This document shows, piece after piece, positions 38,949 to 50,834 of a DNA stretch of 64,000 bases. The notes under the pieces were generated by a model. That model had not been told where the DNA came from and made no database searches. It saw only the letters and a program-made list of their open reading frames with translations. The position numbers were made by a program, and so were the translations under genes. Source of the stretch: Ceratobasidium sp. AG-K (lineage: Eukaryota; Basidiomycota; Agaricomycetes; Cantharellales; Ceratobasidiaceae); assembly GCA_037039685.1 (NCBI GenBank), contig JAWNGF010000008.1, positions 2,046,001-2,110,000 of the forward strand. The letters run 5' to 3'. Numbering within the stretch: position 1 is the first letter of the stretch; each line of letters opens with the position of its first letter.

Positions 38949-39420
38949 TCAGTGTTTTAGCCTAAGGGGGATGCTTTGGGGAAGTGGGGAGTGTGGTGTG
39001 AACTGAAAAGACATTTCCTGCATTGTCTGGGTGAGGGTTTGTTGTTGTTGATTCTGCCCAGATGAAGGGTCCTGAGTCTCCACAATGATTTTGGTTCCTT
39101 GGTCAACTTGTTGTTGTGACAAGCAATATGGGTCTACAAAGTCATTACCAAGGATAAAGGGTGCATTCATCTTAGGAACTATATACACTTCAACCACCAT
39201 CTCTACTGGACCTTGCTCAGTATCCATTGTGATTAGGATATTTGCATGGTCTGTTATGGTAGAGGTTTTGGTTACCTGGACAAGAGAGATGTTTTGTCCC
39301 TTTTGATGTCTGAGTGGAGATTCAAGGGACTTATAAGTGTCTTCGCTCATCAGAGTAATATCTTATCCTGAATCTAAGATTATCTTGCTGGCTTTAGACT
39401 GCTTGTGGAGGCAAGCTAGG
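38949..39420 (-). pseudogene. Retropepsin region of element 2
   Basis: Minus-strand frame 39350-38949 (MSEDTYKSLESPLR..., then MNAPFILGNDFVDPY). Immediately upstream in the same frame the active-site ILDSG is present (39372-39380), directly followed by a TAA at 39365-39363. The catalytic Asp is thus intact, but translation would stop one residue after the Gly. Confidence 0.7.
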
Positions 39421-39835
39421 AAAACTGTAGCCTGTGAGCCAAGGCAAGCAGTTCAAGGTGGGCACATCATTATTGGTTTGAGTAAAACCTTGTTGCCAAT
39501 GTTTGTGTGGAGTTTGAATGAATGCTTTGTCTTCCACCTGGATCTCCTAGCAAGATATCATTGTGGGGGAAGTTTAGGATGAATGTGGAAGGTGCAGGAT
39601 TGGAGTGTTGCTAATCTATGTCCTGTAAGAGTTGATGTACTGCCTTCCAAGTGGTCAGGGGGTTCTGGCTCAACCCATAGTGTGTTGCCAGAGTCCTCTG
39701 TGTTACTTAGAAGGCCTAGAGAAAATCCTGGTTGGAATCAGATTAATCTGATCCTGTAGGAGCGTCTTCAGAGTTGGTATCCTCATTGAGCTCTATTAGG
39801 TCTTCTTCAGAATCTTCAGCTGAGTTGCACAAACT

Positions 39836-40345
39836 TGTCACAACCTGCTCAGAGAGGGGTTGTTTGAGACTGATGAGCGGCTCTTAGGCCTGAAAATCAC
39901 TGAGAGGCTCCAAAAGACGTTGGATAACCTCCTCAGGGCAAAGTAGAGTGGATAAACAACAAGGTAAATCGTTCTTGGGATTCCAAGACAATTTCCCTTG
40001 CATCTTTTATAGCAAACAGAAGAAAGGAAGCACTATCTACATGGGGAAAGCACAGCAGTCCAAAAGGAGCATGAAGGGAACATCAGAACAAGAAGAGCAC
40101 AGAGCACACAGGGATCAATGCACAGCGCTCCAGGAAAATCAAAGACCAGAGAATATATGCTGATAATCCACGTGTACAAAGAGCTAAGCAAGAGAAGCAA
40201 CAACAAAGGAGTAAACAACAGAACAAACTACGTGGTAGCCAACAAGCACACAACAGGGGGAAAACAACAAACACAATAACAAAGGCAGCACACAAGCAAT
40301 GAAGGCACATCATACAGACCATTGTCAGGAGCAAGGCTTGTGACA
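39836..40345 (-). repeat. Solo LTR nested in element 2
   Basis: 510 bp bounded by TGTCACAA and TTGTGACA, perfect inverse ends, with flanking aaact and caact (one mismatch) as the likely target duplication. A TATA-like ctataaaag on the minus strand (about 40010) suggests that orientation. It interrupts element 2 between the zinc knuckle and the protease. A related LTR segment lies at 47575-47735 on the plus strand. Confidence 0.7.
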
Positions 40346-40356
40346 CAACTGTCATA

Positions 40357-42060
40357 CTATTCTTGAGCTGCAAGATCTTCAGGATCTGTTGAAACCATGT
40401 GGGAGCAAACAAACTTTTGATTTTTATTCCTGTAGTTGCAGTCTGAATCCCAATGCTTTCCACTTCCACATTGTATGCATGGACAAGCTCCTTTTTGTTT
40501 GGGAGTCTTTCCTTTGGATACTGTGGAATCATCCTCGGGGAATTTAGGAGTGGGGTGATCAGAACAAGTTCCAGCAAGTTTGGAAGATGATTTGCATTTG
40601 GAGAACTTCTTGTTGGAGGGTTTGACATAGTGGGATGAAATTTTCCTCCTGGAAAGATGTTCAAGCATTGATTCAATCTTGTCAAGTCACTTGGATGATC
40701 CTTCAGTATCAGAGTGGACCAAATCATTAGTCTTTTCCAATACTTTGGCAAGGAACATGCTCCAAGAGGTGATAAGAGATGTATCAATGAAGTTACACCA
40801 GCAAGAAGGTGCTCCTTGTATGACTGAAAATATAAGTTCAGATTTGCTGTTATACTGTTGAGCAATACACAAAAGTGATCACTTATTGACTACATACTCC
40901 AATGGTGTCTCATGGGGATGTTTATGGTCATGGAATTGGTGTTTCTGTGCTTTGTCAAATTGAGCAAAAACCCATGGTTGATTCATGAATGTTGTGAGGA
41001 TTGCTTTGCATAAAGTATCCCAATCAACAGAATTATTGCACTGCCATGCATAATCATGACTATTCCACCATTGTTAAGCAACTCCTGTAAGTCTAAGAGT
41101 TGCTTGAGTACCAAGTTGTCAAGCTACTTTGGGTCCCATTTCAGCCAGTTCATTGAGGTCAATGATCCAATCTGCCAGAGTATTGCCATTGCCATCTCAT
41201 TCAGGAATGTTATCCTTAGGTTTCAACTTAGTGTCAAAGTGAGGACCTTGGGTATCACAAATAGTTTGTACTTGGCAAACATTAGCTACTGATTGATTTT
41301 GTTGACTGGAACCTAGAGGTCAATTTGGTTGGTTTGGGGGTGGTCCTCCTCTGTTGTGGCCATTAGGACCTCCTTCATCTGAAGAGCTGCTACTACTGTT
41401 CCCAGGGTCATTTGGTGCTGGAGGAGCAGGGTCAGCATCTGTGTAATCAGGATGTCCTTCCCAGTGATTGCCTGCAGAAGTAAAGCTCTTCAAGAACTGG
41501 TTCTGTTGCTTCTTCTGTTGCAGACATTGTGGAAGCTGAGATTGTTGTCAAAGTGGTTCTTCAGTAGTAGTTACTGTAGTTGGAGGTGGTGGTGCAAATT
41601 CTGTTGGTTGAATGTGCAAGGTATTGATTGGAGGAACCCTGGCTGGTACTCTAGTTGAGGATTGCTTTGTTGGAGGTACTTCAATCCTAGGTGGAGGAGA
41701 AGTTGGTGGGGTGCACTCTGAAATTGGTGATAATCAAGTATAGGACATTTTGTATGGTGTAGACCAATTATAAGGATCCTTGGGTGGTTATTAAGGTTTC
41801 CTTCTACTAGCAAAACCAGTTTGAGGGTAATTAATGACCTCTGGTTTTGCTTTTGCTTGGATATAGCTAGGTAATTGTTGTCCTTTACCCTTATCAGTGG
41901 TGGTAGAAAACTGTGCGGAAGTGACAGGATAGACAGTATTTGGTAGTACTGGTGGTGACAATTTGAACAGTAAGGAGTTGGAAGGTGTTTGACTGGTTGG
42001 AGCAACAGGGAAATGTCTTCCTTTTTTGATCAGCCCAACTAGCTTGCTTAGTGACAAAAT
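40357..42060 (-). pseudogene. Capsid/nucleocapsid part of element 2 with CCHC zinc knuckle
   Basis: Minus-strand frames interrupted by stops. 40668-40357 carries CIQCGSGKHWDSDC (CX2CX4HX4C), the nucleocapsid knuckle. Upstream frames up to 42057 are Pro/Gln-rich linker and capsid-like remnants. The order capsid-knuckle-(solo LTR)-protease-RT is as expected for Ty3-type elements. Confidence 0.6.
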
Positions 42061-42489
42061 CTTTGGATTTGATCGGTGTACTCTGAGTTACTTGTGCTAC
42101 AAAGTTACTTGCTTGTTGGATTGTTTCTTCATCAAGTCACCTAGATGCATCACCAAGGTTTGTTGGTGAGCACTGCTGCAAAATAGATGGCATCTCTTGC
42201 CACCCTGGTGCTAGGGAATTTGGTGAACAAAATTCATTAGGAATTGGACTAAGACTAGGGGAGGGATCAGCAGAGATCCTTCTAAGTGATGGTTCCACAA
42301 TGATCATTTCTCTTCCTTCCATTCAATAAATCTTGTAACTTCAGCCATGGGTAGGCTCATGATACATAATCCATTGGTCATTTTCTCCCTTGAACCATAA
42401 TTCTTGAGAGTCAGAAGTCAATGATGCTGGATGTGGGTTATGTATGGTGTGAATGGTTGGTTCATGATTCTCTTCTGAGTTGCTTACTA

Positions 42490-43875
42490 TCACTTGGGAT
42501 GATATTTGAGATATTCTAGCTGGTGATAATCCAGTGATGTCCCTGCAAATTGTGTGCATGTAAGCTGGCTCAGTAAGAGTATCACCAGTTGTTGAAGGAG
42601 GTGGTTTAATGGGGGTTGTAGTGAGTGGTTTGGCAAATAGGTTGACAACCATGCAGGCTTGGAACTGCTAGGTTTTGGAGCCAACATTGGTTGTTGATTG
42701 GTGCTATTAGGGAACCTGAATGGGTTGGGACCAACCAGAGCTGGTTGAGGAATGCAAATAACTTCTGGTTTGGAAGTAATGACTGCAGCATCTAGATCAG
42801 TAGTTCCAACTGGTACCAGATTTGCTAAATCATGAGCATCTAGTCCAGTGGTTTGAACAGCTGGAGATGGGTTGTGGAACATATCCAGGTCATATAGGTA
42901 GCTAGTAACCTTGTCACAATAGTAGATAGCTGCTGCTGAAAACAGTTTGGTATCATAGGCACTATTTTCATAGGGCCAATGAGGTACTACCTTGAGCTTG
43001 ATAGCTGGATTGGTATTTTGGACAGCCCTTTGCACATTTAACAGTGCATTTATTAGATCCAAGTATGGTTGGTAAGTAGCATAACAAAATACTGCCAAAA
43101 CAGTATGACTTGTATCATAATGCTGTGTCTTGATGCAAAATTGAGGCTTAAATGAACAGACTACATCAAGTAGCTCAAATGCACAAAAGTAAATACTAGG
43201 AGGAGCTTCATCAAAGGTCCTATGAGCTGTCCCAATATTACTGAAAAAATCGTTCAAGATCAATTGAGCAGAACGTAAAGAACACTGGTGTTGGTTCTCT
43301 AAATCTCTATCTTGGATGATTGTCCAAATGCAATCAGCTAAGGGAATGGTGGTTGAATGATACTCTTGATCTTCTGGAGACAGTTTAAAGAGTTGGGTGT
43401 GTTGTGGATAAGGGATGAATTGCTGAACCTCTGGTCTGCTAAGGAATGTATGCCTTTGGCAAAATTCAAGGTAATCATCCTTATTTATAGCAACAGACTC
43501 ATTCATAGTGGGTGTAAACAAGATGTAGCTTTGTTGTCTGGAGGGGTGTGGTGATAGGGAGTCTGGGGAATCCATGTGGTAATGTGTGCCTAGTTGGTAA
43601 GAGAAGTTACTGTGCACCAGTGAAACGTCAGTGGCTGCTGTTTCAAGTGGTGCAACTAGATGACTGCTGGATGAAGTATTACTAACAGGATGCACAGTAG
43701 GTGGGGAGGAGGTGGTAATGTTGACAGGGACTGGTTGGGATGTGGAATGCACAAAAGAGTGGGCTGAATTAACAGAACCCTGTTGTGAATGCCTGGAAAG
43801 TGGAACAGTTGGTAGATCAACAGGTTCAATAGGGAATGAGCCTGGAGGTCGGTGAACAGGAGTACCAGAAGACAT
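42490..43875 (-). CDS. Element 2 first ORF (gag-like N-terminal protein, 461 aa)
   Basis: The longest intact frame of the element, starting 74 nt inside the 5' LTR border (MSSGTPVHRPPGSFPIEPV). The first 110 residues are Ser/Pro/His-rich and probably disordered. Residues about 120-340 look globular (DDYLEFCQRHTFLSRPEVQ; FDEAPPSIYFCAFELLDVV; TVLAVFCYATYQPYLDLIN), followed by another Pro-rich tail. No known gag fold can be assigned by eye; position makes it the gag or a pre-gag ORF. No stop codons, unlike the rest of the element. Confidence 0.6.
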   Translation of the reverse strand: MSSGTPVHRPPGSFPIEPVDLPTVPLSRHSQQGSVNSAHSFVHSTSQPVPVNITTSSPPTVHPVSNTSSSSHLVAPLETAATDVSLVHSNFSYQLGTHYHMDSPDSLSPHPSRQQSYILFTPTMNESVAINKDDYLEFCQRHTFLSRPEVQQFIPYPQHTQLFKLSPEDQEYHSTTIPLADCIWTIIQDRDLENQHQCSLRSAQLILNDFFSNIGTAHRTFDEAPPSIYFCAFELLDVVCSFKPQFCIKTQHYDTSHTVLAVFCYATYQPYLDLINALLNVQRAVQNTNPAIKLKVVPHWPYENSAYDTKLFSAAAIYYCDKVTSYLYDLDMFHNPSPAVQTTGLDAHDLANLVPVGTTDLDAAVITSKPEVICIPQPALVGPNPFRFPNSTNQQPMLAPKPSSSKPAWLSTYLPNHSLQPPLNHLLQQLVILLLSQLTCTQFAGTSLDYHQLEYLKYHPK

Positions 43876-43948
43876 GTTGACAAATTCTTAGTGATAGGAG
43901 AGAGCTTGGTAATGAGTAGGCAATAGAGGACCTCAAGGTGGTCACCAA

Positions 43949-44870
43949 TGTTATGGTTGCTATATTTCTGACTCTTCCTAGCTTAATAGGTTTTGATGAG
44001 GTGGAAGGGGTCAAGGTAGCTGAGAAACAAGTGGTGGAGTTTGCAGTAAACTATTGTCTACTATATACTAAGCAATGGAATGTTGGTGTAACCAAGAATA
44101 CAGAAGGATACCATGTAACTACAAGTATTCCCTGTGTTCCCATGCACAGTGCAACTAAACCAGATGCACACACTGAGATAGCTAACAAGCTAGATACAAT
44201 GTGCTGCAAGCGGTGTTGACTTAAGACCAAAGGTTTGGTGGACCTCACTCACATGCTGCTATGAGAGTGGGCTACCTGGTAGAGAATTGGGACTTACCCA
44301 ACTACCTAGTGAGTGGCGTAAATGGTCAGACCACCTTAGGTGCAACAATAGCTTGTTAACACAAGTATAAGAGTGAGGCAAAAGGAATAGAGTGAGCTAT
44401 GAGCTAGAGACAGCAGAGAGTACCTGAGTACAGTAGTAAAGGTAGGTAAAAGGTGATAAAAGATAGAGGTACATTCAGTGGCCTCAGAGGCTGGCCTTAA
44501 ATACATGAGAACAATGCTGTACATGATACTGCAGACTGGGGGCACAGTGACTGTGCTTACTGTGGACTGTGGGCACAGTTGCTGTGCATTCCTATGCAAG
44601 AGAACTGGAGGTGGACTGTGCATTGCTGCATGACTGTGGGCACTGTCAACTTTGCATTACTGTGCAAAGGTCTAGGCCTGACAGTGCACACAGTAAAGGC
44701 TATGCAATGGCATGTCTAGTGGCTAACCACAATGTTAGGAGGGGCAGGTGGAAGTGATATGGATATATGAGGTGAAGATATGGCGCATATATACACAATA
44801 AACCTAAGGCGCACTAAGTCCATAGTCAGCGCTTAGTTGTATTGGTGCATACAGTATGTGATCTGTCACA
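43949..44870 (-). repeat. 5' LTR of element 2 (full length)
   Basis: On the minus strand it begins TGTGACAGATCACATAC and ends ...CATAACA. One base inside the border, tggtgaccacc can serve as the tRNA primer site. Outside it lies gaggg, the target duplication. TATA-like tatatatgcgcc is near 44790. Confidence 0.75.
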
Positions 44871-44875
44871 GAGGG

Positions 44876-47569
44876 GAGAGGGGTAATTTTGTGCCATCCA
44901 GCAAGCAAGGGGACTGTAAGCTTAAATTGGAGCCAAAGTCATGTGCCCATTAGCAAAAAAGGCTTAATCAGTTGCCAGATGTGGAATTTCCAATTCCCCA
45001 AAATTTGTCAGCAGGTGCGTCCTATTCCAAGGATTCCAAATCACTCATACACACCTTATTTGGACTGGTGACAAGCAAGAAAATGGCAAATTCCTTTCCC
45101 AGACACAAGTCTTTTGATGGAAATTTCCAACTCTGGTAAACCTAAAATGTATCATTGAACATGACTAGCATAACAGGTAGGGCTCCACCTGAGTCTAGCC
45201 ATGATGTTCAGTCTTATCCTTTTACACCTGCTACTCAAGTTTTGATCCACCAGACTTGTATGTATGTAGTAATGAATATCAAATAAGAGACTCATGTATT
45301 CTCATTACTCAGGCATCTTCTGATCATATCAAGTGCCAAACCTGCCTCTGAGTGTCCCCTAGATAATGAATTTATGCTGGTGGTATTCAGATTGTCAACT
45401 ATGCCCTTTGATTGATTGAATTCAATGTATGTACCTTCCTCCCTCTCTACTGTGTCCTACTCTTTCTCTGCTATATTATATCTTGTTTCTCTTATCTAGT
45501 GTTTTGTTTGAGCTGCTCTTATCCTGCTTGGGCATTGCTTTTGACTTGACTTTCCTTTCCCCAGGCTAAACTTGAGACATTATTGATAGAATCACTCCCA
45601 TGATCTCCCTCCTACTTGCATATTCACATAACCACATGTTCCATTTTGCCATACATTACCAGACCATTTGTGTGCAACAGATGATAAACAAAACAATCCC
45701 TCTGTGATTCTCACCCTAGTGATTCACTTAGCTTGGCCTCCTGAGACTACTGGGCATTAAAAATGCAATGCTCAAAGGCTAAACCAGTACTTTCTGGGAG
45801 GCTCTTGGTTTGTTTAATAGGTCCTCATATTTCAAAGTAATTCATACTACTTATCAGCTCAAGGACAACTTCCTAGCCTCTGTGTCCTGCCCCTTTTTGG
45901 GCACTACCTCCAATACATGACCTTAAGTACAACTGTGAAGACTCTGATTGTATTCACTACAGCAAACACATGCTGGATCCCAAATAACATGGTATAAGGC
46001 AAGTCACGGAATGGTCTCAAGATTGAGCCTGTCAAAATTGGGAATTTTTGAATGAAAGATACGATTCAAGAGTAAATGCCATCATGTGCGCCATATGTAT
46101 GGCTTGTGCAATATACTATTCCCATCCCAAGCAGTCTTTATTTGAGTAAGAAATTAATTGTTTTGCTCCAAGGCTCTGAAACCACATCTTTGATATCTAA
46201 ATATCATGCTTTGGGGGCGATTTTTTGTGCATTTGAGAGCTCTTTGTCTGTAGAATGTGTCTATTTACATCTCGTATCTGTGATGCAACCTTTGCGTCTC
46301 AATGCAGGCTCACATTGTGGCTCACAATCCCTGAACAGGTTCAACAACTCCAACCATTCACAAAACCCGCTTTCCCTGAAGCTTTGTTCCCTATCTGTCA
46401 CTTGGCAAACCCTATATGTCACTGATTATGTGACTTTGTGTTTTTATTATATGATTGTGCTGTTTGCTAATGAGATAAGGTTCTGCCTGTGTTCTCCTAA
46501 GGATCTACTGAGCATTAGGCTGATTCATTCCAGTTCTCCTGAGTCCTACTGAGATCTGACTTTCTCCCTGGACCCATGTCACTTCTCCCAAGGTTGTCCT
46601 AAGTCAAAGAGATCCTCCCAAGGCCCCAGGAGTGCTCCATCCACATCCCTGTCTCAGGAAGAAATTTTGGGTTTTATAGATGCCGCAGTGAATGTGATCA
46701 TAGATCATACTTTGGAGTAATGGCATAGTGATCATGCATAATTGCCCATCATAGGAGGATGTTGAAGTTGTGATCTTTGTTGAGCAGGAACATGAATATG
46801 AACATGAATGTGAACATAATCATGATTATACTCAGCATGATGATCTTTGATTATGGACACCATCAAATCAAAATGAGCATGCAAGTTAATATTCATGCTC
46901 CATCTTGCATCAGTTCTTCACATATGTGGTTTCTGAAATCTCAACATTGTTACAGCTACCCCAGACTAAACAATACATTGTAGCTGGAAGTGAATGCACT
47001 CAGTGGGACCTTATTTCCTACCCTGGTTCACTTGGGATGCCTCTGCCTTCTCACTTGGTTTCCTTGTTCTCTTGGATCCCTCAGGAAGAATACCAAACTG
47101 GTTGTGAGGATTGTTGAAACTCTTTTGCTTTTTCTGTTGGAATTTCATTACCACTTGCAGTCAGATGCATAGAATCATGTTACCTGGATGTTTCTGTAAC
47201 AATTTGTTAAAGTGTCATGTTGAGGCATTTCAACCTTGGTCCTCTACTTCCAAGTAGCACAAGCTGAGATTCTATTACAATTAGCTCAGCAAAATATGTA
47301 GTCACAACAGTTGCCCCATCTCCTAGGGATAAATTGCAGAATTATTAGGCCTCTTATGTAGGTATTGCATGCTAGAGTGGCTCACCTTACTCCTTGTTCC
47401 CTTACTCACTTCATCCACTTTTCCATCCTCCCTTCACTTCTTGTCACTCAAATCATTGCCATTTTACAACATCTAAGATTCTGAGCAAGTTATTGTGTGC
47501 TTGAACTTTGTCTGATATATCCTTTCAATGTCTGCTGCATCATAAGCCTTGAGAGAGAGTGCTTATTTT
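44876..47569. other. A+T-rich relic DNA without genes
   Basis: No coherent ORF. Features are an imperfect (GAACATGAATRT)n stretch at about 46788-46830, CTCCCAAGG/CTCCTGAG words near 46530-46630 that mirror those at 35910-36060, and the probable continuation of the LTR-like sequence interrupted by element 2. Confidence 0.35.
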
Positions 47570-48756
47570 GAATGTTTGCTGTAAAAAATACAAGGGACAT
47601 TGTCTTGGAACCCCAAGAACAATTTACCTTGTTTGTTTACCCACTCAACTTCACCCTGAGAAGGTTATCCAAAGTCCTTTGGAGCTGCTCAGTGATTGTA
47701 AGGCCTAAGAGTTGCTCATTGGTCTAAACAACCTCAGAAATAAGGGATAACTCTCCAGCATCAGGCATAAAGCACTCTCAATGCCCAGAAAGTGAAAGTA
47801 GCTTGAGAGGCATGCACCTGTTCATGGACGAAGATCAGAGAAAACCAGAGTGCATCTACAGTGCAATTTACAACCAATCAATTGACAAACCAATCAGGAT
47901 CTCCAAATGAATGGAGAGTTGCATACAAACACTCTTGAAACTGATCCAGGAGCTGAAAGACACCCTAAAGGCACACATGGAACAAGAGGTTGATTGGGCT
48001 GTCAACCAGGCAATCAATACAGAAGCCCCCAGGCCAGCAACACCCCCCATGGGAGCAGGGATCTCATCCATTCTCAGTGGAAGACAACCCTAGGCCCTCT
48101 CAGGCAGTTGGGAGCTCTGCTATGCGTGATTACCAAGTCCCCATGCATTTTGGGTCAGATGCTCCCTCAGGAAGTGTCCCTCATCACCCAACAATCAAAA
48201 GTGAAACCCCTGTGCCTTTACAAGTGTCCACAATCCCCTCTTCCTCCACCATTCGCTTTGTGAACAGCCAAAGCAACCCTGAACCCTCTGCAAATCATAT
48301 GGGGCAGGGAAAAGGAAAGAACAAGGCTCTGGAGGATGACATCAATCTATCCGCTCTCTTGCAGCCTATGGGGAGACCCCAAATCCCAATCTCATTCCAG
48401 ACCAGCATCAGCCATGTTTCCCAACCATGAGACACTCTCCAGAAGCCCATGAGAAGCATGAGGCCATGGTGATGATGGGAGAGGCTCTGGGGTGCTCTTT
48501 ATATGCTCCTTTGAGCACTTTGATCCCAGGACTAAGCCAGACCCCTGGTGCTCCCATTCCCAAATCCAAGATCCCCAGCCCTGAGCAGTATGATAGCCAG
48601 AAGGGCCCTGGAGCAAAATTGTTTATGCAGGAATGCAAGGCCTATTTCCTTGCCACCAGTCTTCCATTCCTTCCGATCATTGTAAAATCACCTATGTTCT
48701 CGTAAGCCTGAGAAACAGTCAGCCTCGGCTCTGGGGTCAATTCTACCTCAGCAAAC
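47570..48756 (+). pseudogene. Remnant of a third Ty3-type element (LTR piece plus gag)
   Basis: 47575-47735 matches the solo LTR at 39836-40345 in inverse orientation (shared words such as ttgtcttggaa, cccaagaac, gatttacc/aatttacc, cagtgatt). Downstream plus-strand frames read ELKDTLKAHMEQEVDWAVNQ and PSPEQYDSQKGPGAKLFMQE, the latter resembling the start of a retroelement capsid domain. The copy ends at tgtcacaacctgctc (48757), where the tandem repeats begin. Stops break the frame. Confidence 0.55.
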
Positions 48757-48959
48757 TGTCACAACCTGCTCTTAGTTAGTTTAGGTCAGGTTAATGGGGA
48801 AAAGTAGGCAGAACTCTAGGCACAACCCAGCTTCAAATAGGCAGGTTAAACCTAGAGCTGTTGTAGGGTGAGCACTCACATCCACTGGTACATGCACAAA
48901 AACTTCAATACATAAATATAGCAGGGTTTTAGAGGTAATAATGACAAGAGAATTCACAA

Positions 48960-50690
48960 ACTTTGACCATAGTAAGACTTGGGCTGAAATTTGTATAAAG
49001 GTTGTGCACACAGAAGTGCAAGCCAAGGTAAAGAATCATGAACTACTGTGCCACATCAGGACATGGACTAAAAGTTGTGCAAAAGTTGTGCACTCAGAAG
49101 TACAAGCCATTTTTTGAGATGATGTATTACAGTGCCACAACTGGACTTGGACTCAAAGTTGCACAACATCTGCACACACAGAAGTGTAAGCCATGGAATT
49201 ACACAATACATCATAGTGCAACAACAGGACATGGACTAAAACTTGCACAAAAGTTGTGCACGCAGAAATGCAAGCCTTGATTGGAAATACAATATCACAT
49301 GACTCACCTGGACTTGGACTCAAAGTTGCGCAAAAGTTGTGCACACAGAAGTACAAGCCATTGTGTGAAATAATGAAGTACAGTGCCACAAATGGCTTTG
49401 GACTCAAAGTTGCACAAAATTTGCGCACACAAAAGTGCAAGCCATGGAATAACACAATACATTATAGTGACACAATAGGACATGGACTCAAAGTTGCGCA
49501 AAAGTTGCGCACGCAGAAGTGCAAGCCTTGATTGGAAATAGCATGTCACATGACTCACATGGGCTTGGACGCAAAGTTGTGCAAAAGTTGCGCACACTGA
49601 GGTACAGGCCATTGTGTGAAATGATGTATTACAGCGCCACAAATGGCCTTGGACTAAAATCTGCGCAAAATTTGCGCACACAAAAGTGCAAGCCATGGAA
49701 TTACACCATATATTATAGTGCAACAACAGGACATGGACTAAAACTTGCGCAAAAATTGCGCACACAGAAGTGCAAGCCTTGATTGGAAATAGCATGTCAC
49801 ATGACTCACGTGGGCTTGGACTCAAAGTTGCGCAAAAGTTGCGCACACAGAAGTACAGGCCATTGTGTGAAATGATGTATTACAGTGCCACAACTGGCCT
49901 TGGACTCAAAGTTGCACAAAATTTGTGCACACAGAAGTGTACACCATGGAATTACACAATACATCATACTCTACCAACATCAAAAATCTTGTTTGGCTCA
50001 GGGGGTCTCAGGATTGGGGGACCTCTCTTGTACATCTCTAGAGGGACCGTGACAGCTTGTAATCGCTCATGAGCCAAACGAGCAAAGTGATTGTTTTTGC
50101 TTGTGAAATCTCGTGACAACTCGTGAGCGCTCACAAGCTCCACGAGAGAGGTCCCCTCATCCCGAGACCTCTTGAACCAAACAAGATATTCTGTTTTTGG
50201 TAGAGTAGTGCAACAACAGGATGGACTCAAAGTTGCGCAAAAGTTGCGCACGCAGAAGTGCAAGCCTTGATTGGAAATAAAATATCACATGACTCACCTG
50301 GACTTGGACTCAAAGTTGCGCAAAAGTTGTGCACGCAGAAATACAAGCCATTGTGTGAAATGATGTATTACAGCGCCACAACTGCCCTTGGACTAACAGT
50401 TGCGCAAAAATTTGCGCACACAAAAGTGCAAGCCATGGAATTACACAATATATTATAGTGCAACAACAGGACATGGACTCAAAGTTGCGCAAAAGTTGCG
50501 CACGCAGAAGTGCAAGCCTTGATTGCAAATAGCATGTCACATGACCCACCGGGACTTGGACTCAAGGTTGCGCAAAAGTTGCGCACACAGAAGTGCAAGC
50601 CTTGATTTGAAATACAATATCACATCTTGCACCTGGACTTGGGCTGAAAGTTGCGCAAAGTTGTGCACACAGTAATGCGGGCCTCAAGCT
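48960..50690. repeat. Tandem array of about 84-bp units (about 18 copies), with 3-unit higher order
   Basis: The core ggacttggactcaaagttg...cgcaaaagttgcgcac...agaagtgcaagcc recurs every 83-84 bp. Three linker types alternate (ending ...gatgtattacagtgccacaa; ...acacaatacatcatagtgcaacaacagg; ...gattggaaatagcatgtcacatgac), giving a roughly 250-bp higher-order period. Copies differ mostly at gcgc/gtgc/gcac, that is CpG transitions. Because 84 is a multiple of 3, both strands show repetitive ORFs; these are not considered genes. Confidence 0.85.
49969..50205. mobile_element. MITE with TA target duplication, inserted in the tandem array
   Basis: 237 bp, starting CTCTACCAACATCAAAAATC and ending in the imperfect inverse (about 60-bp terminal inverted repeats). 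TA lies on both sides (49967-49968, 50206-50207). The uninterrupted units read catcatagtgcaac, so the empty site is visible in neighbouring repeats. The TA duplication and CTCTACC ends suggest mobilisation by a Tc1/mariner-type transposase. The interior shares CTCACGAG-type palindromes with the copies at 7121 and 9121. Confidence 0.85.
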
Positions 50691-50834
50691 GAAACATTTA
50701 TATCACATGATGCTTTTGGGCTCCTGCTCAACCTACTGCCACAAGCTCAACAAGCATGTCGCATCGATCCAATTCCCAACATATATGATTACATGATTAA
50801 AAAAGAAAACCAAAAAAAAAACACCAACAATGCT

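Larger units (their letters stand above)
36225..44870 (-). mobile_element. Ty3-type LTR retrotransposon (element 2), internally deleted, target duplication GAGGG
   Basis: The element runs 44870 to 36225 on the minus strand. Identical 5-mers gaggg lie at 36220-36224 and 44871-44875, just outside TGTTA... and ...TGTCACA ends. The 5' LTR is 43949-44870 (922 bp), while the 3' LTR keeps only its last 282 bp (36225-36506), fused directly to the RNase H part of pol; the integrase and the start of the 3' LTR are gone. Gag-like ORF, CCHC knuckle, retropepsin, RT and RNase H are recognisable, with several stops. A 510-bp solo LTR is nested inside (39836-40345). Confidence 0.85.

Noticed and set aside
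49038..50549. Repetitive ORFs on both strands of the 84-bp array (GLKVAQKLRTQKCKP-type)
   Set aside because: They follow from the unit length being a multiple of three; stops recur at the same unit position and no start, splice or selection signal is visible.
48960..50690. CRISPR-like array
   Set aside because: Unit length, absence of short unique spacers and eukaryotic context all speak against it; it is a tandem satellite.
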